Shown here: one piece after another, positions 1 through 9,390 of the stretch
Position numbering within the stretch: the first letter of the stretch is position 1
How the letters are laid out: every line of letters begins with the position of its first letter
NCBI GenBank assembly: GCA_910585275.1
Contig: CAJUCW010000057.1
Span: 1 to 14,044, forward strand
Direction of reading: 5' to 3'
Origin: an uncultured Muribaculaceae bacterium
GTDB lineage: Bacteria; Bacteroidota; Bacteroidia; Bacteroidales; Muribaculaceae
Length of the DNA: 14,044 nucleotides
The notes under the pieces: model-generated
Database searches by the model: none
Told to the model about the DNA's origin: nothing
The model's input: only the letters and a program-made list of their open reading frames with translations
Translations under genes and position numbers: made by a program

Positions 1-34
1 ACACGATCCATTTTAAGCTTGAATAATCAAGCCA

Positions 35-547
35 TTAACTGAATATCCCTATGTAAGCATTCCGGATTTCAACGTCGCGGCAATACTGGAAAGAATATTT
101 GCCCTGTTGCCGGTAGCCGTCAATACTGATGCCTGAAGAGTGCAGGAAAATATATTCGGCGTTTTTCACCTCCACATTTCGCAACACTATGTCATGACAA
201 TGCCAAAGAGTCTCCACAGCATCCGGTATAACCACGTTGGTCAGAGAGATACCCGTCATTTCCCTAAAAGCCTTGTGCGACTCAACAACGGAGTCTGTCA
301 TCACAAGGTTTTTCGAATACCACAAGGGGGCTCGCGAACCCGGGGTGAAAAGACATGCCGAGACACGGAAACCGTCGGTATGCCAGAAAGGATACTTCCC
401 TTCAAACCGGCATTTCACGGCAGTTATGTCGGAACAACATTTCAACGCCGACTCCCCTTCATGGATTGTTACATTTTCAAGGGTAAGTCCTTGCGTGGCA
501 AAAAGCGGGCGCTCCCCACCGAATTCAGTATCGGATATAGCCTTCAT
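35..547 (-). pseudogene. DUF3737 family protein, C-terminally truncated
   Basis: The 170-residue product matches the N-terminal part of DUF3737 proteins, a family of predicted right-handed beta-helix proteins with no assigned reaction. Visible hallmarks are the start ISDTEFGGERPLF, the motif HEGESALK near residue 29, FEGKYPFWHTDGF near residue 48, and repeated short strand-turn units such as LWYSKNL and LWHCHDIVLRNVEV. No signal peptide or membrane segment is seen, so a cytosolic protein is expected. From memory, full-length members run to about 280 residues; here the reading frame stops after NAYIGIFS, where the family normally continues with further helix rungs. The remaining 34 bases to the window edge do not restore the family in any minus-strand frame, so a rearrangement or deletion near position 50 is more likely than a simple frameshift. 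A functional short form cannot be excluded. The family call is confident; the broken status is moderate. Confidence 0.72.
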
Positions 548-635
548 AAAAATAATTTATAAGGATTAAATATTTATGTGCGGGAGAAAACGGATTACAC
601 CGTCGTCTGCCGGAGGGATTGCCTGAATCCGACCG

Positions 636-643
636 CAAAATTA
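636..643 (-). promoter_or_regulatory. candidate -7 element for the DUF3737 gene
   Basis: On the minus strand this reads TAATTTTG, a perfect match to the Bacteroidetes -7 consensus TAnnTTTG. It would start transcription near 629 and give a leader of about 80 bases before the ATG at 547. No good TTTG -33 element is found at the expected 18-21 base spacing, so the call is tentative. Confidence 0.35.
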
Positions 644-715
644 CTAAATAAGTGCCAATGGAAATGCCCTATTTCACAGATATTCCTACCACAATCCCCT
701 ACACCACAGATGCAA

Positions 716-748
716 GAAGACGGTGTGCCATAAATACACACCGTCTTC
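716..748 (-). terminator. hairpin terminator of the protease-SusCD operon
   Basis: A perfect 12-base inverted repeat (GAAGACGGTGTG at 716-727 and its complement at 737-748) encloses a 9-base loop. It lies 33 bases beyond the stop codon of the last operon gene, the position expected for a transcription end. On the minus strand the stem is followed by TTGCATCTGT, which is only a weak U-tract, so the end may be a processed or Rho-assisted 3' end rather than a textbook intrinsic terminator. The stem strength makes a structural role very likely. Confidence 0.65.
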
Positions 749-780
749 CGTTAGTAATTCTCAGATTATAGGAGGCAGTC

Positions 781-1737
781 TCAGAATGCTACCTTGATAG
801 CCTTTTTGCCGGCACGTACAACGTAAATGCCGTTCAAGAGGCCATTGCAATCAAGCGAAGTGCCGTAGGTTGAGGCCACTTTCGCACCTGCAATGTTATA
901 AACGCTGATTTCAGCAGGAGAATCCACGCTGATTACCTTTCCGGAAACCATTACGGCAGCATCGTCGGCAATGATGTCGTCAACACCGGCAAAAGGATCT
1001 TCCAAGACTTTGCTTACATCAGTGTATGTCTTGATGCGGATGCCATGGACATAGAGTGGAGCCGTTACATAGTTATAAAAAACTGCGGTACGGTTCTCTC
1101 CTTTATTACCTTGGAATGTGAGATAATCACGCACATCACCTTCCCCAAAGGTTAAATCATATTTATGATCCTGAACATTGAGATACTCGAAATAATACTC
1201 TTTGGTCAACGGACCATCTTCAGGAACCCATTCACTCGGTTCAGATTCATTCCAAATGTATTTACAATCCTTCACATCGGCATATTCCTTGGAACCTTCA
1301 ATCCATGTGTAAATCTCTGCCTCAGAAGCAGAGAGAACTACATCAAAAGACGCGCAGTCCGGGAGATGAACATAAAAACCCCCGCCATGAACATCAAACC
1401 AACCATGTCCCGTTGCAGGTGCAAGTTCAAGAGCACCTGTCTTAGAACCTTCTCCACCTTTCTCTCCTTTAGTATTGTAGCCCTTGATTGTAGCATCGGC
1501 GAATGAAGGTGGGAAAATAGTTTCACCCGGGAAATCCGGGTCATCGATTTCGTAAGGGGCATCTATAAGCTGGATTTTCAGACCCGCACCCACATATTTG
1601 GCAATCTTGTCGGCCGAGTCGAACCAAAGCCAGCCGTTTTCATCACAATCGGCAGGGTCAAAGAAGTTGTAGGTCTCCTGCGCGTTCACTGAAAACGAGG
1701 CAGCCACCACAAGACCCGAGAGTAGAATTTGTTTCAT
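781..1737 (-). CDS. secreted protein of unknown function with T9SS-type-A-like C-terminal domain
   Basis: The 318-residue product starts with a signal peptide (hydrophobic LLSGLVVAASFSVNA, probable cleavage before the Gln at about residue 20) and has no lipobox cysteine. The C-terminal 60 residues, with ISVYNIAGAKVAS, GLLNGIYVVRAGKK and a final IKVAF, look like a Por secretion/type IX sorting domain. The middle, from FDPADCDENGWLWFD to about residue 235, resembles secreted proteins of unknown function that I associate with SusCD loci of Prevotella and related genera; conserved-looking features are the GWLWFD opening, GSKTGALELAP, GGGFYVHLPDCAS and the LYVHGIRI strand. Asp and Trp residues are frequent, as in surface binding modules, but no catalytic motif is recognisable. 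It is the last gene of the operon, 86 bases after SusD, where SusE/F-like surface binding proteins usually sit, so a ligand-binding role is an inference from position only. Whether a functional T9SS exists cannot be told from this window. Confidence 0.85.
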   Translation of the reverse strand: MKQILLSGLVVAASFSVNAQETYNFFDPADCDENGWLWFDSADKIAKYVGAGLKIQLIDAPYEIDDPDFPGETIFPPSFADATIKGYNTKGEKGGEGSKTGALELAPATGHGWFDVHGGGFYVHLPDCASFDVVLSASEAEIYTWIEGSKEYADVKDCKYIWNESEPSEWVPEDGPLTKEYYFEYLNVQDHKYDLTFGEGDVRDYLTFQGNKGENRTAVFYNYVTAPLYVHGIRIKTYTDVSKVLEDPFAGVDDIIADDAAVMVSGKVISVDSPAEISVYNIAGAKVASTYGTSLDCNGLLNGIYVVRAGKKAIKVAF

Positions 1738-1764
1738 AAAAAAGAATTAAATGGTTAGTATTGT

Positions 1765-1780
1765 GCAAAGAGACCTTTGC
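1765..1780 (-). promoter_or_regulatory. small intercistronic hairpin between susD-like gene and the last operon gene
   Basis: GCAAAG and CTTTGC form a perfect 6-base stem around a 4-base loop, with G-T pairs possible beyond it, inside the 86-base gap after the SusD stop. No T-run follows on the minus strand, so it is unlikely to end all transcription. It could set the ratio between SusCD and the downstream gene through mRNA processing or partial termination. No TAnnTTTG promoter is seen in this gap. Confidence 0.35.
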
Positions 1781-1823
1781 GTTTATTTATAGAATTGTTT
1801 AAACTATTCTGCAATTGACGAAT

Positions 1824-3593
1824 TTACATTTCATTCCACCCGGGATTCTGAGGAATCCCATGATAACGGACATCGTCCCAAGCGATAGGGAGGAAATATT
1901 GGTTTTTCCCGAAATAGCGTATCTGATTATTGTTGCCGTTGACAACACGGTTGGTCACAATGCTCTTATTCCCGTTCTCGTCAATCACCCAGCGGCAACC
2001 ATAAAGCGGATTTGTGCTTCCGCACATCACTTTCTCAGCTGTGCCATATCTCAGAAGATCCCAGTAAGTTGTCTTTTCGAAAGCGAGTTCCACACGTCGT
2101 TCGTTCATAATGTCGTCCCACGTCACCGATGCGAGTTCAGGCATGTGGACGCGCCTGCGAATCATGTTCACTTTCTCAAGGGCATCGCCAATACGACCCT
2201 TCTTAAAATCGATTTCCGCATAGTCAAGAAGCAATTCCGCATAACGCCACAGAATGTAGTTCTGAGAACTTGCATACGTGTCGTTGTCATCAATCTGCTG
2301 GCTCTCACGCAAGAATTTCGCCATATAATAACCTGTTCTTGTGTTTGAAGCGGTTGTGGAAGTTCCGTAAGGCCTCAAGTCTTTCCCCGGGACATTCTTA
2401 CCGTCTATACGATTGTAGTGTATCTCCAGTTCCGAACCTTTCCACATAGCCCCGTCATAAAGAATATTGGCATAAAACCTATAGTCCCTCCCATCGTAAG
2501 GCGACTTGGGATTATAACCGGAACCGGAATCACTGATACGTTTGCCGTTAGCCATTCGGTATTCGTCAACATGGTTTTGCGTCGGGTTATAGGCACAATT
2601 CACACCTGTCTGCGACGGCGGGGCCGCATCACGGTCAAGCTTATGTCCGAACGCATACAAGAAATCGCCGTCGTCGCTATGCTGCACTTCCCAAATCGAC
2701 TCTTCTGAATTCTTAGTCAGAAATATATTCCTGTATCCGTTAACCACCGACTGCAAATCGGAGCCAGGGATTTCAATGAGTTTATAAATTCCCAAAGCCA
2801 TGACTCTGTCGTATTCCGCGGCAGCATTGTCAAGCAATTCTTCGGAACGGTCGGTAGTGAATCCAAGATAAGGCAATTCCACATTTTGAAAATGGCTTCC
2901 GGCTGCCCAAAAATATGTCTTCGCTTTCAGCATCAGGGCAGCCCCTTTGGTAGCCCTCCCCACCATTGCAGAGTCATAAGATTCTGCAAGAAGTCCCGCA
3001 GCCTTTTCAGCCTCATCGGTTATGAAATCAACCATCTCCTGATATGTAGCCCTCGGAAACCTCTCCTCATTAACCAAAGGGTCGTATGTATGGTCAATAA
3101 TAAGGGAGCCCCCATACTGCCGCAAAAGCTTATAATAGTAGTAGGCCCTGAAAAAATGGGCTTCTCCTATGAGTCTTTGTTTAATAGATGCCGGAAGACG
3201 GTCGGAATGTTCAAGCAATCTGTTGATGGAACGTATCTGCGTATAATAATTTTGCCAATAGAGCTTGCCACGATTGCTATATATTACCTGAGATCCTTTC
3301 AACAAATCGCCATAACCTGCTTGATACCAATCGCTACGACCTACGGTAAGCTGGTCGCCGAACCATGGTTCAAATTCCTCCCCAAGGTTCTTAACCATAG
3401 TTGAAACGAGAATATAGAAACCGTTGTCCATATTCCTGTACCATCTTGCAGTATATTCGTCGAGAAGCCTTTCGTCTCCCCATATCTTATCTTCACTGAG
3501 TTTGTCGTTAGGGGCATCGCGAAACATGCTGTCGCATCCCGCCAAGGCCATACAAACGATCGAACCGAGAATTATTTTTAATATCGTTTTCAT
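1824..3593 (-). CDS. SusD/RagB family nutrient-binding outer-membrane lipoprotein
   Basis: The 589-residue protein is a SusD-type lipoprotein that forms the hinged extracellular lid on its SusC partner and captures substrate for import. It begins with a lipoprotein signal peptide ending in the lipobox LAGC, so Cys20 would be lipidated and the mature protein would start CDSMF. The N-terminal part has the family's SusD-like repeats (ARWYRNMDNGFY, RSINRLLEHSDRLP, GEAHFFRAYYYYKLLRQYG). The C-terminal part carries the RagB/SusD signature NYILWRYAELLLDYAE near residues 443-458, followed by NMIRRRVHMPEL and MNERRVELAFE. Length is normal. Its start lies 19 bases after the SusC stop, so the two are translated from one transcript. 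Trp, Tyr and Asp content in the middle suggests an aromatic binding face, but the ligand cannot be named; RagB-like members bind peptides, SusD-like ones bind glycans. Confidence 0.96.
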   Translation of the reverse strand: MKTILKIILGSIVCMALAGCDSMFRDAPNDKLSEDKIWGDERLLDEYTARWYRNMDNGFYILVSTMVKNLGEEFEPWFGDQLTVGRSDWYQAGYGDLLKGSQVIYSNRGKLYWQNYYTQIRSINRLLEHSDRLPASIKQRLIGEAHFFRAYYYYKLLRQYGGSLIIDHTYDPLVNEERFPRATYQEMVDFITDEAEKAAGLLAESYDSAMVGRATKGAALMLKAKTYFWAAGSHFQNVELPYLGFTTDRSEELLDNAAAEYDRVMALGIYKLIEIPGSDLQSVVNGYRNIFLTKNSEESIWEVQHSDDGDFLYAFGHKLDRDAAPPSQTGVNCAYNPTQNHVDEYRMANGKRISDSGSGYNPKSPYDGRDYRFYANILYDGAMWKGSELEIHYNRIDGKNVPGKDLRPYGTSTTASNTRTGYYMAKFLRESQQIDDNDTYASSQNYILWRYAELLLDYAEIDFKKGRIGDALEKVNMIRRRVHMPELASVTWDDIMNERRVELAFEKTTYWDLLRYGTAEKVMCGSTNPLYGCRWVIDENGNKSIVTNRVVNGNNNQIRYFGKNQYFLPIAWDDVRYHGIPQNPGWNEM

Positions 3594-3612
3594 GTCAATA
3601 GCAATTTAGAAG

Positions 3613-6600
3613 TTAGAAACCGAATGACAAAGAAACACCATATCCACGTGTAAGAGGATAGCCCCTTAAAACCTCCGGGTCCATGCCGTCGAGCGATGAC
3701 CATGTGTGGAGGTTGCTCCCCTGTAATGAAATGTCGAGGGTGTTTATGCCGCTTTTCTTAAGCACTTTAGCCGGCACCCTATAACCTACCGTCAAAGCCT
3801 TCAGGCGTAAGAAATTACACTTCTTAAGCCAGAAAGTACTTTCTTTACGGTTATTGTCGCCTGTAGTAGCGAACTTTACTCTCGGATATGATGCATTAGG
3901 ATTCTCAGGAGTCCAAGAGTCGGTGAGATGATAGTCCTGGAAACGCTGCAATGAACCATTCTCCAAGGTATATAGTTCCGTGATTCTTTGATTGTAACCT
4001 CCGGCACCTGCAAACTGTGCATGGAAATACAGTCCTTTCCATTCGGCCCCGAATCCGAAACCATAATTAACCTCTGGGAGCGAAGAATCCTTCACATAAA
4101 CCATGTCGTTCACATCAAGCACCCCGTTATCGTCTTGATCGATATATTTAATATCCCCGGGACGAATCGTAGCATTATTTTTACCATCCTGGTCAACAGG
4201 CCAATTCCTGATTTCCTCTTCGCTTTGGAAAAGTCCGGCGGCCTCATAAAGATTCCATACAGAAAAAGAATGGCCTGCGAGCCGTTGATTTTCTGGCAAT
4301 GTAGATTCATCACCCCAATCAAGGACTTTGTCAGAACTTGTACCGATATTAAACGACACATTATAGTGAAAATCGCCTATATTGTTAAGATGACGCAGTG
4401 AAAAATCAATACCCCTATAACGAACCTTACCGACATTAACCTTGGCAGAAACGCCACCTGTTCCTACAGAAGGAGGGAACATCTGCTCACGGGCATCAGT
4501 CACCATATTCGTACGTGTGCGCTGATACCATTCCAGGGTAGCCGAGAAACGGTTGTTCCAAAAACCCAAATCCACGCCGACGTTAAAATCTTTTGATTTA
4601 CCCCACGTGAGGTTAGGATTCGGATAAGCACTAATCGAAGGGATTAGCGTCGGCGACCAGACGCCACCGAAATTATATCCTTCGCCATTCGTGAAGTTAT
4701 AAACATGGAGATAGCTGAAATCGCCCATAGCCCCGTCGTCGCCAAGAATACCGGCTGAAGCCCTCAACTTAGCCATCGACATCACGGAAGGGGAAACTTT
4801 ACCGAAGAACTTCTCATTGCTTATCACCCACGAAGCGGAAACCGTCGGGAAGAAACCCCAGCGTTTGCCGGGAGCGAAACGCGTGGAACCATCTACACGA
4901 AAACTGAACTCTGCAAAATAACGGTTGTCGAAACCATAAGTGGCCCTTCCGATTACGGATGCCCTTTCCGCATTTGTTTCGCTTCCCGAAAGAGACCCCG
5001 TAGAGGTATTGCCTATAATTTCCGGATATTCGCCGGGAAGGTTATTGTTTCTTCCGGTTAGATATTTATTGTTGGCATCCTGATAATTGAATACCGCCAA
5101 ACCGGTTACCTCATGCTTCTCCGCGAATGTGGCATTATAGTTTATTCCGGCTTCTATCAGTTTATTGTTATGACTCTGAAAACGCTCCATCATCGTGATA
5201 TTTGCATTCGGATATACGGTTTTGGCATCGACCGATGTCGTACCGCTTACAGGATCATAAATATAAAGAGGAACCGGTTTATTATATTCGGTAGTATTAT
5301 TATGATTCATATCGACAGTACCTCTCACATAGACTTGAATACCCTTTAGCAGAGGGATGTCATAGCGTAAAATGGCACTGATGGTATGGAAATCACTATT
5401 GTTTTTAGTATATCCACCCAACCCTTCCAAATCTATCAAAGGGTTGGCACCTTCTATGCTTGCAAGATTACCGTCGGTGTAACGGAGCACCTCCAACGGA
5501 GAATATGCGTAGGCCGCATCGAGGGAAAGATAACTTGGATTCTTATAATGTGAGATTGAACCCGTAAGGTCAACCGACATCGTCAACCCGGTGAAAAGGT
5601 CAGCATCAAGCTTAGCGGAATAGTTATAACGGCTTCTCCCCACATTCGAATACAAACCTTTCGATTCGGAATATCCTCCTGAGATATAATAACGTATTGT
5701 GGAATTTCCTCCGGAAATAGACAACGAATGCCGCTGCGTATGTCCCCATTTTTTCAAATGGTCCATCAGGTTTTCATTTCCATAAAGATTGGGATTGGTG
5801 CCAATCAAGGATAAATCCACAGGCTTTACAGTCCAGTCGTCAGTATTATCGCCAAATGTGGAATATCCCGCTTGGTTAAATAGGCGACCGAAATCGTATG
5901 CATCCAGGAACTTAGGAAGATTAGTTGCCTCCTCCATATTAAGTTGCCCTCTATAGTTCACTTTCGCACGCCCGCCGGTCTTACCCCTCTTTGTCTGGAC
6001 AAGAATCACGCCGTTGGCGGCACGCACACCATAAACGGCAGCCGCAGCGGCATCTTTCAGAATCGAGACACTTTCGATGTCGTCCGGGTTAAGGTCGCTC
6101 AATCTCATTTCACCCTCGTTGGTGTTGGTACCCAGGCGAGGAATCCCGTCAATTACAAGGAGAGGGTTGCCGGTGTTGCCGCGCACGCTTATACGAGACT
6201 CCTGCGCCGATGACGGATCGGCAGTAGTAATCGAAACGCCAAGACCTGCCACCTGTCCTTGGAGACTCTGGTCAATGTTCATCGACGGAATCTTCTGAAT
6301 GTCGGATGCCTTCAATGTTTCCACGGAAGAGGTAAGCGAACTTTTCTTGGCAGTGCCATAACCTATAACCACAACCTCGTTCATCTCGCTTGCGCTTACC
6401 TCAAGGCGAATTTTCACGTCAGACACGTCAGGGGCCACGTTGACAGTCTGAGTAGCATAGCCCACATAACTGACAATGAGTTTCAATTTCTTACCTTTCG
6501 GCACATTCAACGAGAATTTCCCTTCAATATCGGTAGCAGTGGCAATGAGCGACCCTTCCACAGCAACTGTAGCTCCGATCAAAGGTTCACCGGTATTGTC

Positions 6601-6696
6601 ATCGACAAATCCGGTAAGCAATCGCTTTGAACCCGATTGTGCCCATGCCGTCGATGCCGCCACAACCAACAAGAGAGTGAGGATGAAGTGTTTCAT
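3613..6696 (-). CDS. SusC/RagA family TonB-dependent outer-membrane transporter
   Basis: The 1027-residue protein is the pore of the SusCD complex, importing oligosaccharides or peptides across the outer membrane with TonB energy. It has a signal peptide (cleavage after AWA, residue about 19), a carboxypeptidase-D-regulatory-like domain at about 27-101 (GFVDDNTGEPLIGATV ... IVSYVGYATQ), a TonB-box segment NEVVVIGYGT at about 106-115, and a plug domain at about 118-238 with the SusC signature SILKDAAAAAVYGVRAANGV. The remainder is a beta-barrel ending in YGVSLSFGF with a C-terminal Phe, as needed for Bam-dependent insertion. There is no extra N-terminal DUF4974/secretin-like extension, so this is not a sigma/anti-sigma signalling type of transporter. 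It begins 26 bases after the metalloprotease stop, and the susD-like gene follows after 19 bases. Intact and full length. Confidence 0.97.
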   Translation of the reverse strand: MKHFILTLLLVVAASTAWAQSGSKRLLTGFVDDNTGEPLIGATVAVEGSLIATATDIEGKFSLNVPKGKKLKLIVSYVGYATQTVNVAPDVSDVKIRLEVSASEMNEVVVIGYGTAKKSSLTSSVETLKASDIQKIPSMNIDQSLQGQVAGLGVSITTADPSSAQESRISVRGNTGNPLLVIDGIPRLGTNTNEGEMRLSDLNPDDIESVSILKDAAAAAVYGVRAANGVILVQTKRGKTGGRAKVNYRGQLNMEEATNLPKFLDAYDFGRLFNQAGYSTFGDNTDDWTVKPVDLSLIGTNPNLYGNENLMDHLKKWGHTQRHSLSISGGNSTIRYYISGGYSESKGLYSNVGRSRYNYSAKLDADLFTGLTMSVDLTGSISHYKNPSYLSLDAAYAYSPLEVLRYTDGNLASIEGANPLIDLEGLGGYTKNNSDFHTISAILRYDIPLLKGIQVYVRGTVDMNHNNTTEYNKPVPLYIYDPVSGTTSVDAKTVYPNANITMMERFQSHNNKLIEAGINYNATFAEKHEVTGLAVFNYQDANNKYLTGRNNNLPGEYPEIIGNTSTGSLSGSETNAERASVIGRATYGFDNRYFAEFSFRVDGSTRFAPGKRWGFFPTVSASWVISNEKFFGKVSPSVMSMAKLRASAGILGDDGAMGDFSYLHVYNFTNGEGYNFGGVWSPTLIPSISAYPNPNLTWGKSKDFNVGVDLGFWNNRFSATLEWYQRTRTNMVTDAREQMFPPSVGTGGVSAKVNVGKVRYRGIDFSLRHLNNIGDFHYNVSFNIGTSSDKVLDWGDESTLPENQRLAGHSFSVWNLYEAAGLFQSEEEIRNWPVDQDGKNNATIRPGDIKYIDQDDNGVLDVNDMVYVKDSSLPEVNYGFGFGAEWKGLYFHAQFAGAGGYNQRITELYTLENGSLQRFQDYHLTDSWTPENPNASYPRVKFATTGDNNRKESTFWLKKCNFLRLKALTVGYRVPAKVLKKSGINTLDISLQGSNLHTWSSLDGMDPEVLRGYPLTRGYGVSLSFGF

Positions 6697-6722
6697 AGAG
6701 AGTTGTTTTTATAATCAATTTG

Positions 6723-9353
6723 TCATTTAAGCATTGAGTCGAGCACACGCAGCTGATAGCTGTAGTATTCCCGACTTGCCATGTCGGGAGCATTTACAGA
6801 ACAACGGCGGTAAAGGTCTCTGACTTTCTTCAATTCACGAACCATCAATGGCTTGAGTTCATTAGGAGACAACGGACCGTCGCCCAGAGCAAGACGGAAG
6901 AAGGAACGTGCATCCTCCGGTATGGCAGCGTATCGGCTACAATCGAACGAACAGGGGATAGAAGGCACAAGGTTTTGCGCCATGAAATCGACAAAATAAT
7001 CAGGTTCGGCCAAACCCTTCTTATCGCCATAACCGTTCCCCCTCAACTCGGCAAGTCCGGATGCTTTCAACATGCCGTCAAGAAGAGTTGACTGGAGATT
7101 TCTTTCCGTGTCATCAAGTTTTTTTCCGCTATATGACGCGCTGAACACGGAAGCCACGACATCGTCCATAAAGTCATCCACCTTATATCCGTTTTTCGGG
7201 TCGGCAAGATATCCCTTCTTTATTCTACCCAACACCGTGGGGGAAAGGAAGCAACTTACAACGCCTTTCTCAATCTTGTCTCTCCACAGATAAGGCTCCT
7301 CGAATTTCGACATAAGGTCTTCCGGCATGAGCCAACCGCAAGTGCGGGCCTGCTCGAGCAACCAGTCCATAGCCCTTTTCTGTTCCTTCTTGCTGAAATA
7401 GTTGCAAGCGTCGCCGTCGTCATGCCCTTGGCGTATTTCCTTATACCTTATTCCACCGATATAAGGGATGACATGTGCGACGTGGCGGGCATACTGGTTG
7501 ACAACCGCCTTATATGTCTTGGCAAGCCCTTCATAATTTTCATCTTTTTCGCCGGCCCAATCAATGAAGTTATCCATTATTATCTTCAGATTCGCCACTG
7601 CCATATTGCCGGCGGCTATGTGGTCGTTGCTCAAGTCCTCTGTCTGGTCGGTAGGGTCGATAAGGCCCAACACCTGCTGAGCGCCGAACTCATACATAGG
7701 GTCGCCATCATGTTCCCTTATCCATTTGTCGAGAACAGGTTTCTCGTCGAACATGTCTTTGACTCCCGGAATGAGACGGTAGCCCCATTTGATGGCATGA
7801 ATGTCATATACGCCCACGGGGGGAGGAGTGAGACGCACACCGCGTTCCCTGTCACCGGGTTGTGCCACGAAGTTATTTCTTGCATAATCCATTATGGAGG
7901 GCGTAGTGCCATATTTCTGTGTAAAGGCAGGGTCCCTCAGGTTATCGATGGTAAAGGCGTAGCTCGCACCCATATTGTGCATAAGTCCGAAGCAATGGCC
8001 GATTTCATGAGCCGTGACATAAGTGAGCGATTCATACATCACAGAGTCGGCAAACGTCTTTGTCCTCACCCGAGGATCGACAGCACCGGTCTGTGCAAAG
8101 CGCCAATCATGCACGAGAGAGATTACGTTATGATACCAAATCACGTCGGCACCAAGGATTTCACCTGTCCTGGGGTCAACATGCGAAGGCCCCATGGCGT
8201 TGGCGATAGGCGTGACGCAATATCTCACACAATTCATTCTTATGTCGTCGGGGTCGAAGTCCGGGTCATCCTTAGGATAATCGCGTGCCTCGACGGCATT
8301 TTTGAATCCCGCCGCCTCAAAGGCGGCATTCCAATATTCTATACCCTCTTTGACGGCAGGACGCCATTTTTCGGGAAACGCAGAATCGACATAGAAGATT
8401 ATCTTCTTCTTGGGTTCCACAAGCTTCCCGGAGAAATATGCCTCCCGGTCTTCTTCCCGTGGTTCAAGACGGAAACGGTTGATAATCTGATAGGGTTTAG
8501 AACCGTCGAGTTTAGAAGAATACAATTCCTTCATATCATAGAAATAACCAACGCGATTATCCTGCAACCGCTGTGGCATCGGATCGTCGGGAAGCATTAC
8601 AATAGACCTCGCCACAGAAACGGTATATGGGTTCTGTACCTTGCTGGTGGTATAGGCAAGCTGGCTTTCCACAACTATATTTTCAGGAAACGACTTCACC
8701 TTCTTAATGGCTGACCCATCGCCGTAGTAAGAACCTTCGATACTTTTTTTACCACTCAAAACGGCCGTAATAGGATCTGTCTGTTTTATCGGGGAAATAA
8801 TCTTTTCATCTTTCTTAAAAAAATCGGTGACATCTATCACAGTCATACCTCCCGACTTATCTTTAATCTTAAACCCTTTTACAACAGGGTCGATGAAATT
8901 CACGTCGAACGAAGATTTGATAGGATCGTTCTCCGGCACCACCGCCCCGTCTTGCACGATGTGCATATAGACATTATAAGAATCTTTCGAAAAACGAATC
9001 ACGAGTGGGGTGACATTCATTTGTCCGGCCACCAGATCTCCCGTATCGGATATACCATTGACCCTGCTGACCAACATATATGTGTGATTAAAAGCGCTGT
9101 CGGGCAAAGAGAATAGAAGAGTTCCGTCTTTTTTCAGATATGCATCAATCATACCTTTATGAAGCTCGGCATCCTTAAGCTCTTTATGAAATTCAACGCT
9201 GTCTTTTTGTTGCTTGGTAAGCTCGGCTATCGGCTCAGACGACTTTTGCTTTTTACCTCCAAACAGCCTTCCTTCTGCATGATACGGAAGCGCTCCAAGC
9301 AGTAGCAACGCAGACACAGCCGCTATTATACGATTATTTTGGGTACGTTTCAT
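6723..9353 (-). CDS. secreted zinc-dependent metalloprotease (DUF5118-DUF5117-DUF4953 type)
   Basis: The 876-residue protein belongs to the Bacteroidetes family of large zinc metalloproteases with DUF5118, DUF5117 and DUF4953 domains. A signal-peptide-like start (RIIAAVSALLLLGALPYHAEG) indicates export. The N-terminal third (about 40-300) contains family motifs such as YLKKDGTLLFSLPD and YMLVSRVNGISDTGDL. The catalytic domain has the extended metzincin motif HEIGHCFGLMH: His449, Glu450, His453, Gly456 and His459 give the three zinc ligands and the general base, and SIMDY with Met488 is a candidate Met-turn. Length is typical of the family. It is the first gene of the operon, 26 bases upstream of SusC, which suggests that proteolysis outside or in the periplasm is linked to SusCD uptake; whether it digests nutrients or processes operon partners is unknown. 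The start is the only sensible ATG before the signal peptide and lies about 40 bases from a -7 element. It has no recognisable cysteine lipobox. Confidence 0.94.
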   Translation of the reverse strand: MKRTQNNRIIAAVSALLLLGALPYHAEGRLFGGKKQKSSEPIAELTKQQKDSVEFHKELKDAELHKGMIDAYLKKDGTLLFSLPDSAFNHTYMLVSRVNGISDTGDLVAGQMNVTPLVIRFSKDSYNVYMHIVQDGAVVPENDPIKSSFDVNFIDPVVKGFKIKDKSGGMTVIDVTDFFKKDEKIISPIKQTDPITAVLSGKKSIEGSYYGDGSAIKKVKSFPENIVVESQLAYTTSKVQNPYTVSVARSIVMLPDDPMPQRLQDNRVGYFYDMKELYSSKLDGSKPYQIINRFRLEPREEDREAYFSGKLVEPKKKIIFYVDSAFPEKWRPAVKEGIEYWNAAFEAAGFKNAVEARDYPKDDPDFDPDDIRMNCVRYCVTPIANAMGPSHVDPRTGEILGADVIWYHNVISLVHDWRFAQTGAVDPRVRTKTFADSVMYESLTYVTAHEIGHCFGLMHNMGASYAFTIDNLRDPAFTQKYGTTPSIMDYARNNFVAQPGDRERGVRLTPPPVGVYDIHAIKWGYRLIPGVKDMFDEKPVLDKWIREHDGDPMYEFGAQQVLGLIDPTDQTEDLSNDHIAAGNMAVANLKIIMDNFIDWAGEKDENYEGLAKTYKAVVNQYARHVAHVIPYIGGIRYKEIRQGHDDGDACNYFSKKEQKRAMDWLLEQARTCGWLMPEDLMSKFEEPYLWRDKIEKGVVSCFLSPTVLGRIKKGYLADPKNGYKVDDFMDDVVASVFSASYSGKKLDDTERNLQSTLLDGMLKASGLAELRGNGYGDKKGLAEPDYFVDFMAQNLVPSIPCSFDCSRYAAIPEDARSFFRLALGDGPLSPNELKPLMVRELKKVRDLYRRCSVNAPDMASREYYSYQLRVLDSMLK

Positions 9354-9390
9354 TTGGTAGATGATGTTTAAGGATGAAGATTCATAAAGT

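Noticed and set aside
1815..2348. 177-codon plus-strand frame
   Set aside because: It is antisense to the SusD gene, which is intact and confidently assigned.
7422..8714. 430-codon open frame on the plus strand
   Set aside because: It lies entirely antisense to the metalloprotease gene, whose domains and active site are clear. The antisense product is rich in His, Arg and Ile with no recognisable domain, which is typical of a shadow frame.
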